Assembly (NCBI RefSeq): GCF_027409185.1 | Contig: NC_084472.1 | Location: forward strand, 20,446,524-20,510,523 | Source: Cynocephalus volans | Lineage: Eukaryota; Chordata; Mammalia; Dermoptera; Cynocephalidae | Direction of reading: 5' to 3' | DNA: 64,000 nt | Shown here: one piece after another, positions 43,801 to 53,172 of the stretch | Layout: each line of letters begins with the position of its first letter | Position numbering within the stretch: position 1 is the first letter of the stretch | Position numbers and translations under genes: made by a program | Notes under the pieces: generated by a model | Told to the model about the DNA's origin: nothing | The model's input: the letters and a program-made list of their open reading frames with translations, nothing else | The model's database searches: none

Positions 43801-46800
43801 CTCCCATCAAAGGGCTTTGCTGTGTTTCTCAGGAATCCTGGCCTAGGGACTTCGTCTTTGGACTCTAAGGTAAACGCTGTGGTGTGCTGCCATCTCTTCA
43901 CATATATCTCCATGGGAAAACACACAATGCAGCAGAATGAGACAGGAAAGTGTCTACGAGCCACAGGCTGCCCAACGCCAGCTGGCCAGGCCTTACATGA
44001 GTAAGAAGTAAATGACACGTGTGGAGTAAACTCTGGAGACCAAGGCACGAAGAACCGGGTCTATCATCAATTCAATGGGCAGATTTGTTTTTTAATCATT
44101 TGAAAAGCTCCTGAAATCCTAAAAAGTTGTTTGAATAAAATTTTGTAACCCACAATAATGTAAACACCTTTCTATTTCTTTTAGTGAACTCAGAATGCAA
44201 GCCTTCGAGGAAATGGAAAGACACACATTTGGGCCAAATAACGGAGAGGGGATGGCAGGGAAAGAGAGAGAGAATTGAGAGAATGCGCGTACATAAATGC
44301 AGACTGCCACAAACACAGTCCCTGCCACCTAGAGGGACATAAAGTGCAGCAGCAGACTGGCAATTTTATTGCTTCTATCATCTGCCATTATTTTAAAATA
44401 ATCTTACAATCATTTTAATTGTTAAAATCTATAGTTCCCTAGACAGATAATGAAAAACTCTGTGACACAAAGTCTATTTTATTTCCTTCCCTTTTAGACC
44501 TCTTAAAAACCAAAAACGCACCATTTTTATTTCCAATCCAATGAAGTCTGGTGTTGCATTCACTAGCTATTGCATACAACTAACCAGTATGTGTGTATAT
44601 TCCAGTAACAGGAAAAGCAACCACACACATTATGAATGTCAAGCTTCAGGAAGAAACATTAGTTAGAATACTCTTATCACTGAGAGCTTGAGTCAGCTGG
44701 AACAATTACGTATTTATGCCTCGCAATTCTACCTTGTGACCCAGCTAAAAGCAAAGTTTAAATTTGTCCAAGCAAATTAATAACAACCAATGATGATACT
44801 GAAGAAACTCCTAATTTTAATTACTCATCAGCTGACAAACAGAAGAAAAAAAGGAGAGAAGGCTGCTGTTTCACTTGAAAGCAAGGTCAAGTCTGAGCTC
44901 AACTGAAATGGAAAATATTTTATAAAGTCTACCATTGTAATGTCCAACTGGGCAAAGACTTAAGATCTTGGTTATCAAGAGAAACTCAACTCAGGTGTTA
45001 GGCCGTCTGCCTGCTCTGCTGCCCAGGCCACAGCCTGCGGGTGGGGTGCTCACCAGGTGTGTGACCCACGCACTCGGTGGGCTTCTGGGCTCTTCACTGA
45101 CAGTCAGGTGCTGGCAGCAGTCTTGGCTGTGCCTTCCACAAGATGAAGCATGGATCTTCCTTCCATGACACCTCCCCCTCCCCCAGCTACCAAGGCTATA
45201 GAAATTCATCCTTTTCACATTCAAGGGCCTCAGAGGGTCAAATGTCTTTTTCCCATCTTGTGCTACTCAGTTCTGTCCCTCTCCACGAGCTTTCTAGCAT
45301 CTATTAGTTTATCACTGCGTGAGAGGTTCCTGCCACCTGAATACCACTGATTCCACCCAGAGCAGTCACGTTAAGATACTGCAAGGTAGGGGTGTGCGTG
45401 TGCGCGTGTGTGTTAACGTCAGGAAACACTCGGAGGAAAAGATAACAAAGACATTCCGTCCCTACTCCCCCCCCCGTCTAGGAGCTGAATATTTTCAGAG
45501 TCGGGAGGTGGTGCGAACCCTCTTGCTGGAGACATTTAACCAAAGGCTGGACAACCATAGATGGGAATGTGGAAGGACAAAGGAAGCTGGCAGCTTGCAA
45601 CAGGTCACAGTTTTCATGTGGCATTCATAGCTTTCAGGGAATCCACTTCCAGCAGCTCGACATCCACACGTACTCTTTCCTAAAAACTGACGGGCCCAAG
45701 ACTGCATGCACTCAGGGGGCCATGCTGCTCCTCTGTGCCCACTCCACTTCACAGCTGCCTTTCTGCTACTTCAAAAAAAGAAGAAGAAAGAAAGGTCAAC
45801 CTCCCACCATCCTGAATCACAGCATGGTATTCTTACCTGGAAGTGTATAAACCTCCAGAGCATCAAACAAAGGGAGATTCAGAAACACTGTACTGGACCA
45901 GTGAAGTCCCTTTTACTCAAGCACCATTTATTCAAATTAGGGCTCCTCATTTCTCGGTTTCGGTTAAGGGAAAGACACGACATCAGAAACAGGGTCTTCT
46001 GGCCATTTCTCTCTGTGTTGGGATATTCTGATTTTAGATCACTGAGAGGGAGGTGTATAGATGCCAAATTTTGCTCAACCACCTTGCTGCTCTGCCCCCC
46101 ATCTCTCAAGTCAGCATTAACAACATACCAGGTACTAATCTTATCTAATTTTATCTAGCTCTGTATCTGTCTTAGAGTTACAATTGAAAAATGAGACAGC
46201 TGCCATAGTGACATAAACTAACATGTTTATCTGAATCCAAAAATAACATCATACCCCTTCTGATAGTCACTGTGACCTGGGGCTATATCTAGGCGTGAGG
46301 TCTGGCCCACTGGTTACATGGCAGACATTCTGCACCAAGGGCATGAGCTAAATCTGCAGATTTGATGGAAATATTTTAAAGTTTATGGTGTGATAAAAGC
46401 ATTTCATAAAAAATTATTATATTGGCAAAGGTGTACTTCAGTGAAAAATATTTCCATTTTCTTAACCCCTCTGAAATATTGTAAGGTACAACTGAGTGGA
46501 AGGAAAGTTACACGACTTGAGATTTTGACAGCACTGCTAAAGCTTCTCTGGTACGTTCCTAGAGACCAAGAAAGCCATGACTTCAATAAAAGATAACAAA
46601 ACTTTTCACAAGTTAGGGTTTTCCAAATTTTATTTCTAATAAAACTGAAGGAAGTCCTAATTGAATTATCAGGTTACAGATCATAAAAAAATTTTTTTTG
46701 ATAATATAATCTGATTTTTAGTAAATAGTTGGGAAAGGATCAAAGAACTGGATGAGATTATTAGACGTTAGAAAAATCCACAAAACTCCTACTCCCATCT

Positions 46801-49800
46801 GTCTATTAATGAGAGCAAGGTTTCTTGATCCTTGCATCTATTAAAAAATAAGAACATAACTGTTACTGGAAATCCTATCTCATTACAGAAGCAAGTAATA
46901 TTCCTACTCAGTTATCTAATCCCAATTGAGATTTCTTTCACTACTAACATTTTATCTTTTATGTTAATATTTTCATGAATTTTATATTTGTAATTTTGAT
47001 TACTCATATACTAATACTTATAAAAATAATTTGATGCATAGAAACATTTATTACTAAAGTCTTATGGTCATAAGATATAAATTTAAAATTTTTATATGTA
47101 TTTTTGTGCTAGTGTAGTATAATAGGGTAATTAATAAAAGACCTTCAGAGATTAAAAAAAATATTGTTAGGATAATAGAAAATATGAGTTAAAGGAAAAA
47201 TGGAACTATCAGCTTTTCAACTATTAAAGAACATCTTGCTTATGTTTTTATTCAACAGAATGATGGTGGCAATCAAATCTCTATCATATCTGGATTCTGC
47301 TGGATACCTTTAAAAGAGTCGTACAACACTTTCACTTTAAAAACTCAGTATTCAGGGGAGTTCTGGTCAAGATGGCAAAATAGACAGTCCCCAGAGTCAC
47401 CCTCTCCCACAAACCAACCAATTTACAACTATAAAAATGTAACAACAGTGAAGCCGGGGCTGTAGGAGCTCAGGGGAAAAGGAGGAGAGACCTATGGAGT
47501 TCGTGAAGGGGGAGAAACCTCGATGAGAGAAAGAAAAAACCGCTTGGAGTGTTTCGGGCTGCAGCCGCTTTAATGCTGGAGCTGCTGAGTGCTTGGAGCA
47601 GGAGCCAGCAGAAGCCACAGCTGTGCCCTTCGGATGAAGTTGCTTGGAGGCGGCAGGGGAGAAGAGGGCCTTGGTGGCCCCCAGGACAGCAAGACCACTA
47701 ATAGGGTTTCCGAGGACCCACGCCAGGAGCAAGGAGCCAGAACAACTGAAAAAAGGGAGCCATTCAGAGGCCGGTGAGTCATCGTAAGGGACTGGTGCAG
47801 GGCCCATCCCATGGGAAGTGTATGGAGCATGGGCGATGGGGGAGATGGGCCCACTAGGAGAACACTGGGACACAGCAAGGACAGCTGATCCACCACCCAA
47901 TCAGCACAGGACCACTCAGAGGAGACTGGTCAGGAATGCAGAATTGCACAGGGTGCAGTTTGATGAAAAAACTCAGGCCCAGATCAGAGTTTCTACACAA
48001 CCCAGGAGACGGAAGTACCTATAAGGTCAGCCATTAAACCCTGAGCTGCACAAAAAAAGGCTTCCCTAGGGAAACAGCAGCAAAGCAGCAATTTAGATCA
48101 ACAACACAGCTCAAGTGCTGGTTCCCACAGGAAGTTCCCCTGTTTTAGAAAGATGCAAAGGACAAAAAATTAGTTCCAGCCCAGGCACACCACCAGTGCC
48201 TTGGGGCCCACCAGGGGACCTGAGGAATGGAGCGGGTACTGGACCCCCTGCCCACAACCAGGTACACCACCAGAGCCAAGGAGCATGCCAAAAACATCAC
48301 TTCCATGTGGGTGGCCCACTACAGCCACAACAGTAACCACGGCTACCACAAAAGTGGCTAGACATCACAACCACCATGCAGATGGTCTGCCAGCCACTGG
48401 AGTGCATTGACACAAGGAGAGTCACCAGTAGAGACCAAAGAAAAGAATAGGATGTCTCTCTCTCCACAAAGCCTATTCCAGAGTGACAGAAGAAGCATCT
48501 GCTCTGTGATAATATTGGGGGACCTGAACACACCTTTCAGCATTGGACAGATCATCTAGGCAACAAATCAACAGAGTAACCATTACTCTTTCAGAGGGAG
48601 AGAAGAAATCTAGGGCTATCAGCGGTGGGAGGGGAGATGGACAGGGGGATTTGGAGAGACTGGACAAGGGGCGTAAAGAATAATTTATAATAATATACAT
48701 ACTAATAATATTGATTTGATCAATATATGTCAACACTGTATCCCAAAAATATGTATAATCAATTATGATTCAATAAAAAAAAAAAACACCTCAGTATTCA
48801 TAATATACCAGACTTTGTCATCTCTTACAGTAACCCAGCACTAAGATTCTGTTACGCCAAGACATCTGGACAGCACAGGGTTGGTGCTGAGCACAAGGAC
48901 CTACTCAAATTTTGTGCTAGTTCCTGGTGCTGGTTTCCAAAGTCACTAAACATGAACACCCACAACCTAATCTCTGGGCAAGCCCTGCTGAGAAAGGCTT
49001 TAGAGCCAAGGGACGGAAGAGAAGAGGAAGAAAACAGGGAAAACACAAGACAACATGGCTGTGGGATTAGAGTCCTTCACCTAAAGGACAATGGGAGTAA
49101 GGGAGTAAGGAAATAAGGAACAAAGGCTCCCAAGGATTAAGCAGCGTCAGCGTCAGCTCTGAAGAGCTGGGAGTTTATTTGTTTGGTAAAGAATTGAACC
49201 ACAAAGAGACTTAGGATTGAATTCCAGTTATGTAAAGTATTCATTTCATGTAGTATAATTCCACATTTTGGTAACGTAATCCTGTCCAACACAGATTGAG
49301 AGAACAAAAGCAGGATATCATTGGTTTTGGAAAGCCAAGTCTTTATATGTTCTGCTGTTTAGAGAAAGGAAAGCCACCGTGCTGGTACGTAGAAGTGCAG
49401 CGATGGGCAGATGAACCCGGTGGGAGAAGGGGTCGCAGCCCCAGGGCCCAGGACGACTAATGCCCGAGGAAGCTGCTCTGCCTTCCTTCCCAATTAGACA
49501 GTCAGACCTAGACCACACCTGGCAGAAAAGCACCTAGCATGTGCTTGTAAAAGCCCTATATTCTGAATAATGACACTACACCACAAAACTATATTCAGAG
49601 ACATTAGTTGTTTCAGGAAAAGTCGGGACAGGGTCGAGTCCGTGTGGAACTGGAAGGCTGCCACCTGTGGATGCGCACGCCCCACTCTGGCTGGGCATGC
49701 CACTCAGGCCCACAGAGACAGCGCCAACAGCCGCAGCTCAACATCAAATTCCCTCTGCTACCCTTATGACCTCTTATCTTCAAATTAAGAAATGGGGTAG

Positions 49801-52680
49801 ATGAAGCTAAGGGAGGAGATGCAATAGCTGCAGGGTATGTGTACATGGCTTCCGGAACTGAGATTTACCCCACAAAAAGGAACCAAAGTAAAATATTTGG
49901 ATTAACTGTAATAGAATCATGAACATGCAGTGGAAGATCTTTTAAAAAATGTCTTCAGTTTTAGTTAAGTGCATTAATACTATAGATACTACTGTTTTCT
50001 AAGTTTTGACCTATTTTCTTTTGGGGGATGGGAACAGGCAGATATTGAAGGGGGCTGATACCAAAATTAAAATTTTTACTATCGTGATAATATTTGCATC
50101 TCTCTCGAGATACTCTATTTTTAACCTGTATTGTTGCCCAGGGCTATACCTTTTGATGATATGTTTCTGCTGCCTAAGAGAGAGGATTCTACAACAGATA
50201 ATACTCAAAGAACAATACTTGCAAATGCCAGGTGATTTCCTTCCGATCCACATTAGTAAATTTCCTTCCAGAATGTCAGTCTCTCATAGACTTCAGCAGA
50301 GAGCAGTTTCCAAAGATACTATTTCCCCTGCAGCTGTCTCTCTATGCTTTTAACCAGTAAGTTCTACAGATAAAGTCCTTTCAACCGAAATGGCTCTGCT
50401 CTTATTTGCTTTATTTTATTCATGGTTCAGCATAAGCGCTTACTCGCACAAGTAGTTCTATACCTAAAAATAAAAATAAAACCACATTCTAGAGAAAAAC
50501 AGTATCTTTCAAAGTAAGACAGGTATGATCCACCATAACACTATTTCCCATCTCAATTTCGACAGAATGCTTGCTTTAGACTTAAACTAGACAGATTGTT
50601 GGTCCCCTGCATGAACAAACTCATGACACCACCACTATACAGCTGACACTCAGTGAAACAGGAGATGGCAGGAGACAGACTCAGGAAAGAGAAATACAGA
50701 AAACCATATTTTGCATAATGGTCAAAAAGTCTAAAATTAGGGCCAAGCCCGTGGCGCACTCGGGAGAGTGCAGCGCTGGGAGCGCAGCGACGCTCCTGCC
50801 ATGGGTTCGGATCCTATATAGGAATGGCCGGTGCACTCACTGGCTGAGTACCGGTCACAAAAAAGGCAAAAAAAAAAAAAAAAAAAAAAAAAGTCTAAAA
50901 TTACATCTGAAATTTTCATACAAACTCCTCTGACCAAATAGCCTTAAGACAGATGTGGTACCGATTCCACAGTAACTTAAAACAGTGTTTCTCAAACTGA
51001 GCGTCTGGATCATTAGCAAGTTGTGAAATCAGTTTAATGAGTTGGAATCAACATTAATGCAATATAAAAGAAAATATCATTTGTAGTAATGAGTATTCTT
51101 TTGCAAAAGTAGTTTTAATTTTAAGCATACACATATATACAAGAATACTTCAAAAAGTTCATGGAAAGATTTGTATCATCTTTTAAATTCTATTTTTCCA
51201 CTTTTTCATGTATTCTACACATATTTGCATACTGGATCACAAAGGTAAATACATTTTCTAAGGTTTTGAAAAATACTGATCTGCAGAATATAAAAAAATA
51301 TTAATTTTTTGTCTTGGAAGTCTCAGTTCTAAAGAGACTAAAATGTGTAATTATGATCTTATTTAAGAATATATACATTTGTCTCTACACATCTGCTTTG
51401 TCCTATTGAATTCTAATATAAGTGAGACAGGACTAAAGCCAAGTCTCCTGATTCTCAGCTATAATTAACTACAGATAATAAGAACTACTATTTATTGAGT
51501 ACTATGCTAAACATGAAAGTATCCTAGACACTTTACAGAAGTCATCTTATTAATCCCTCAATACATCTCTCAGGTACAAATTATCATTCTAATTTTACAC
51601 AGGAGGAAACGCTACTCAGGTAGGCACAGCGACTTGCCCAGTGTCTCACAGACAGGAAGTGGCAGAGCTAGGATTAAATCCCACATTATCAGGCTACAAA
51701 AAACAAAGTTCAGAAAACATCTGTTTTAAATGAATGTTTCTGGGATTAGATCCTTGGAAATTATATTTAGGAAGTCTTGGATTACATTACCCCACTCAGC
51801 GAACAGAACATTAGAAAAATGCCAAAGTGGCACATGAGCAGCTGAAAGGACTGCAAGCATCAGCACGAAATGTTTAGAAGACGACCACATTTCTCAGAGC
51901 AGGGCAAGTTCTGGGAGCACTCCCAGCTGCACACCACACTACAAAATTTAAAAAGGTAATATCTAGGCAGGTTCTTTGGTACCTCGGGACTCACGTGTTT
52001 TAAGTTTTTACCATTCTTGGTGGTTAAAGGTCATGCTAGGAAGAGTTAAGAGAAATTAGAATTCCAGTCTGACTGATGTCAGGTGGCAGTGTGATCACTA
52101 CCTCAAAAAGAATCCGCGGATTTACATAACAAGAAATGCTGCCCTCTCCCCCAAAATCAGATCCACCTGCACAGATAACTAAGCAGAGACATATTCCAAA
52201 TATTTAATATATCACGCTTACACATTTGAAGCACAAAGTGTGCCCAGAAGTGTAAATGAAATTATATTCTACACTGTAGAGGAGTCTGTTCTTTTTGAGA
52301 GAATTTCTGGGTAAGTTTACAGGGAAATACAAATGTGGTGTAACAACAGGAAAAGAGTGTTTTTTCCCCCTATTTTCTTACAATGAAAAGTCACATTAAA
52401 GTAATATTAAACAGCATACAGAGTGGTTCAGATTCTGTCAGGAGAACCTAATCTAAGACTTTTCACAATTTTTGATGCTCACAGGTTTCCATAAACATTG
52501 TGGTGCACCCCTTTTATGCAAACTTTAAGATTCCCTTCTAAAGGATATGATGCAGTTAAACACATATCTGCTTAATGCTTTTTGATAAAACTGAGCCAAT
52601 TTACCATTCCAATACATTTTCTGAGGATGCTCCAGATACTGAAGTCATTTCTGGAAAACATAGGAGAGGGCAAGCTTGTT
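21815..52680 (-). CDS. OSBPL1A: OSBPL1A (ORP1), 3' half of the gene, spliced
   Basis: Oxysterol-binding protein-related protein 1, a lipid-transfer protein. The long form acts at late endosomes through ankyrin and PH domains; the short form is mainly the C-terminal ORD domain, which binds cholesterol/oxysterol and phosphoinositide (family knowledge). Eleven exons are read here (52680-52605, 37514-37380, 36374-36277, 35430-35248, 31271-31164, 30638-30549, 30321-30195, 27780-27664, 27039-26916, 25811-25721, 22986-22884). They total 1252 nt, join in phase with no stop, and give 416 residues plus TAA. The short human form is 437 residues, so only about 21 residues of it are missing upstream. The signature EQVSHHPP is present. 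The ankyrin and PH exons are beyond the right edge. Confidence 0.94.
21838..21843 (-). terminator. OSBPL1A polyadenylation signal
   Basis: AATAAA on the minus strand about 1.04 kb past the stop. It sits inside a 37-bp block (21830-21866) that is repeated exactly at 20942-20978. Confidence 0.55.
22884..22986 (-). CDS. OSBPL1A: OSBPL1A last coding exon
   Basis: The acceptor CAG is at 22989-22987. One base completes Arg, then [20 protein letters not shown] and [13 protein letters not shown], with stop TAA at 22886-22884. The ending NLPDIY is the C-terminus expected for ORP1. The 3' UTR continues to lower coordinates. Confidence 0.96.
23893..25338 (-). mobile_element. Mariner-like DNA transposon with dead transposase
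   Basis: The termini are inverted: tgagggaaggtcaaaaag with tttgtggaaaaatgg on the left, and the complement of ccatttccatgaacttttcg with aaggcacctca on the right. The minus strand between them encodes a mariner-type transposase with stops and frameshifts. The N-terminus ([18 protein letters not shown]) is read near 25055-25140, and a GRPSTL-like segment is near 24800. A SINE at 24911-25058 splits the transposase. The same termini occur in the short hairpins at 4398 and 51141. The left edge is approximate. Confidence 0.7.
24911..25058 (-). mobile_element. tRNA-Ile-derived SINE inside the mariner
   Basis: On the minus strand it starts GGGCCGAGCCCGTGGCGCAC and ends in a run of about 25 A. It carries a GC-rich insert (ggcgggagcgtcgccgccct on the plus strand). 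The target duplication cttcataaactttt is at about 24897-24910 and 25059-25072. Confidence 0.85.
25721..25811 (-). CDS. OSBPL1A: OSBPL1A exon, ORD domain
   Basis: 91 nt, acceptor TTTTAG, donor GTGGGT. It encodes [20 protein letters not shown] then SRSEEDWRT and a split Arg. This is the charged helix [10 protein letters not shown] near the ORD C-terminus. Confidence 0.95.
26280..26495. mobile_element. MER5A-like hAT MITE
   Basis: gggcttctcaaccatggcac, ggctgtcctgtgcattggag, ccagacattgccacatgtcc and ttttgagaaccacca occur in the expected order, with terminal inverted repeats. Confidence 0.8.
26916..27039 (-). CDS. OSBPL1A: OSBPL1A exon, ORD domain
   Basis: 124 nt, acceptor TTTTCAG, donor GTAACC. 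It encodes [20 protein letters not shown] then [21 protein letters not shown] plus one base. The [15 protein letters not shown] block is a strongly conserved lipid-head-group-contacting part of ORD proteins. Confidence 0.96.
27664..27780 (-). CDS. OSBPL1A: OSBPL1A exon, ORD domain
   Basis: 117 nt, exactly 39 codons. Acceptor CTAG is above 27780 and donor GTGAGA below 27664. It reads [20 protein letters not shown] then [19 protein letters not shown]. The initial Met is internal to the protein. The longer open reading that continues past 27664 runs into intron. Confidence 0.94.
27823..27852. repeat. TA/CA microsatellite
   Basis: tatatatttatacacacaca run in an OSBPL1A intron. Confidence 0.7.
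27880..27985 (+). mobile_element. L2 LINE fragment
   Basis: aactgcatgagggcagggac is the hallmark L2 3' word. Edges are approximate. Confidence 0.5.
28330..28495 (-). mobile_element. MIR SINE
   Basis: Antisense MIR words in order: gggccagagctatgctagg, a diverged 'bounded by tttatacataaagaattcaagg' core, and cccaatgtcacacagttaat. Confidence 0.55.
29270..29480 (-). mobile_element. MIR SINE
   Basis: actgttctgagccctttaca, taactcatttaatta, ctattatctccattttacaa, actgaggcagagagg and gtctgtgctcttcat follow the antisense MIR consensus along nearly its full length. Confidence 0.75.
29902..29965 (-). mobile_element. Very short 5'-truncated LINE-1 insertion
   Basis: About 64 bases of L1 3' end in antisense (T-rich start, then gtcaatatacattgtggctg). 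It lies between exact copies of taaccaccacctagtttta (29883-29901 and 29966-29984). Confidence 0.75.
30195..30321 (-). CDS. OSBPL1A: OSBPL1A exon, ORD domain
   Basis: 127 nt, acceptor TTGACAG, donor GTGAAC. One base completes Ser, then [20 protein letters not shown] and a lysine-rich tail ending KKNSKQ. The YGKWTECLY block is conserved in ORP1 and ORP2. Confidence 0.95.
30549..30638 (-). CDS. OSBPL1A: OSBPL1A exon, ORD domain
   Basis: 90 nt, acceptor TTCATAG, donor GTAAAG. It encodes [20 protein letters not shown] then KVEGYIQDK and two bases of Ser. The FKP..FG...HKVEGYI pattern is typical of OSBP-related proteins. Confidence 0.95.
30715..30905 (-). mobile_element. MIR SINE
   Basis: gtgccaggcccagtacagaa, ttaatccttaaccagta, agtgacttgcctaaggtcac and attggaacccaactctt in antisense MIR order. 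Confidence 0.65.
31164..31271 (-). CDS. OSBPL1A: OSBPL1A exon, ORD domain
   Basis: 108 nt, acceptor TTTTTTAG, donor GTAAGA. It encodes [20 protein letters not shown] then [15 protein letters not shown] plus two bases of Lys. It is a beta-barrel portion of ORD and joins in phase with both neighbours. Confidence 0.95.
31750..34810 (-). mobile_element. Old LINE-1, long antisense copy
   Basis: The plus strand reads as a reversed L1 from 3' end towards 5'. Words include tcatgtacagatctgtgtaa, gagtagtactccactgtatg, gatgtaccataatttg and tgttgagcatcttttcatgt, then ORF2 frames destroyed by stops up to about 33640. The part 33640-34810 is likely the same or a neighbouring old element but is less certain. 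It occupies the intron between exons 31271 and 35248. Confidence 0.6.
35248..35430 (-). CDS. OSBPL1A: OSBPL1A exon with the OSBP signature
   Basis: 183 nt, acceptor CTCAAG, donor GTAAGT. It encodes [20 protein letters not shown], then the FHAEGLN and [20 protein letters not shown] segments. EQVSHHPP is the oxysterol-binding-protein signature; its His pair contacts phosphoinositide head groups in the family. It ends with two bases of a Glu codon. Confidence 0.96.
36277..36374 (-). CDS. OSBPL1A: OSBPL1A exon, ORD domain
   Basis: 98 nt, beginning in phase 0 with [20 protein letters not shown] and ending [12 protein letters not shown] with the last codon split. The NPLLGETYE motif is conserved through OSBP-related proteins. 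The acceptor is CACAG and the donor GTGAGG. Confidence 0.95.
36950..37020. repeat. TG/CA simple repeat
   Basis: gtgtgtgtgagtgtgtgttt with adjoining acacacaca tract. Confidence 0.7.
37380..37514 (-). CDS. OSBPL1A: OSBPL1A exon, ORD domain
   Basis: 135 nt, 45 codons, phase 0 at both ends. Acceptor ATAG is just above 37514 and donor GTATGT just below 37380. It encodes [20 protein letters not shown] and then a helix through [19 protein letters not shown]. This is the N-terminal lid and start of the ORD fold; the [14 protein letters not shown] segment is typical of the family. Confidence 0.95.
38296..38473 (-). mobile_element. tRNA-Ile-derived dimeric SINE
   Basis: The reverse complement starts GGGCCGGCCCCGTGGCTCAC, has two tRNA-like A/B box pairs, and ends in an A-run. 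The target duplication caacattgagtttttc is at about 38278-38293 and 38474-38489. Confidence 0.85.
39570..39790 (+). mobile_element. MIR SINE
   Basis: Sense MIR order: gatagtataatggtaaaacc, ctgtgtgacttggtcgagtt, gtttcctcatcaataagatg, gtccagttctgggcacat. Confidence 0.7.
40080..40640. mobile_element. MIR fragment and L2-like stretch
   Basis: tgagcacctactatgtgcca (MIR, antisense) is followed by L2-like text (cagccttcccagatttcatg and a tactccacacacatcc-type segment). Edges are approximate. Confidence 0.4.
40665..41043 (+). mobile_element. Old LINE-1 3' fragment
   Basis: attattcagcactaaaaaga, catgaaaagacatgaagga, gtgaaagaagccagtctgaa and atgacattctgggaaaggca in the usual order of L1M-type 3' ORF2/UTR, ending in an A-run. 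Confidence 0.7.
41060..42030 (+). mobile_element. 5'-truncated LINE-1
   Basis: It contains the C-terminal part of ORF2, with a 122-codon open frame at 41367-41735 ([31 protein letters not shown]). An L1 3' UTR and A-rich tail follow. It landed in the A-rich tail of an older L1. A 15-bp A/T-rich duplication (41045-41059 and 42031-42045, one mismatch) flanks it. It is the same L1 type as the copy at 59155-64000. Confidence 0.85.
42890..43012 (+). mobile_element. Old LINE-1 3' UTR end
   Basis: cactgaactgtatactccaa, atggtgaagg and tgttgtgtattttaccataa followed by an A-rich tail. Confidence 0.6.
43025..43240 (+). mobile_element. MIR SINE
   Basis: Sense MIR: tcaaatcctaattctactac, tgtggccccgagcaagtccc, aggatagtgccaggcatatg, gcaataaatgttagc. 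Confidence 0.75.
43250..47340. other. OSBPL1A intron without assignable features
   Basis: Scattered short frames look like shadows. There are CA/TG-rich short tracts (e.g. 45388-45412) and A-rich tracts. I see no exon with matching phase. Confidence 0.4.
47355..48789 (+). mobile_element. Internally deleted LINE-1 (about 1.4 kb)
   Basis: An 11-bp duplication ctcagtattca is at 47344-47354 and 48790-48800. The element begins gggagttctggtcaagatgg, like an L1 5' UTR, and ends with an L1-type 3' segment and an A-run. Near 48505-48560 lies a piece of ORF2 endonuclease (ggggacctgaacacaccttt, then attggacagatcatctaggc). ORF1 and almost all ORF2 are missing. GC-rich 5' half, AT-rich 3' half. Confidence 0.75.
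48801..50722. other. OSBPL1A intron without assignable features
   Basis: No coding frame with family resemblance and no complete repeat recognised. Confidence 0.4.
50739..50889 (+). mobile_element. tRNA-Ile-derived SINE with long A tail
   Basis: It starts gggccaagcccgtggcgcac, has tRNA-like A and B boxes (ggttcggatcc) and a second half with gtgcactcactggctgagt. It ends in about 25 A. The target duplication aaagtctaaaatta is at about 50725-50738 and 50890-50903. Confidence 0.87.
51141..51217. mobile_element. Mariner-derived MITE, hairpin
   Basis: agaatacttcaaaaagttca on the left and the near complement ttccactttttcatgtattc on the right, about 77 bp in all. It is the same family as 4398-4478. 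Confidence 0.6.
51478..51695 (-). mobile_element. MIR SINE
   Basis: actatttattgagtactatg, cactttacagaagtcatctt, attctaattttacacaggag, gacttgcccagtgtctcaca and ggattaaatcccacat, antisense MIR. Confidence 0.8.
52605..52680 (-). CDS. OSBPL1A: OSBPL1A exon, start of ORD region
   Basis: A 76-nt exon. On the minus strand the acceptor CAG is at 52683-52681 and the donor GTAAAT follows 52605. One base completes the preceding codon, then 25 residues: [20 protein letters not shown], then [20 protein letters not shown] is the lead-in to the ORD domain. It ends exactly on a codon boundary. Confidence 0.92.
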
Positions 52681-52789
52681 CTGAAAAAAGAAAAGAAAAA
52701 GAGTCTATTTTAATGCTATTGGGAAGGAAAAACTATTGTCATTAACATGACAGCCACAGGCACACACGTATAGAGACACTTTAAAAATG

Positions 52790-53172
52790 TGCATCGTCAT
52801 AGACAAGGCAAAACAGGGTCAATCTGGGTTTGAACCTGTTCACTCCTATTTTGGCTTCTGAAAAGTTTCATGGCAAATCAACTGGTCCTCTGTCTTTGGT
52901 GGTGTTCCGATCTGAATTCTCCTAGTCCTCCCTGGGCCTTGGGGCCGAGCTGCTTGGACCACCTCAGAGATACACCACCCTTCTACATGCTGCCACAGCT
53001 GACCCTGCTGCTGGTGCAAAGCACCCCTACCATATTGTGACACTTAATAAACTAACAGGCTCCAGCTGCTAAATAATGCAAATCAAATAACTAAATAGGG
53101 CCCAGCTAAAAGTTTATTAAGCAATTAAATGGAAAAATGCAAAAAAAAAAAAAAAAAAAAGAAAAAAAAAGG
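52790..53172 (+). other. Unidentified sequence ending in a long A-run
   Basis: A GC-richer block (52830-53060) followed by about 30 A with one G (53141-53170). This looks like the tail of a retroposed RNA, but I find neither a target duplication nor a known family. Confidence 0.35.
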
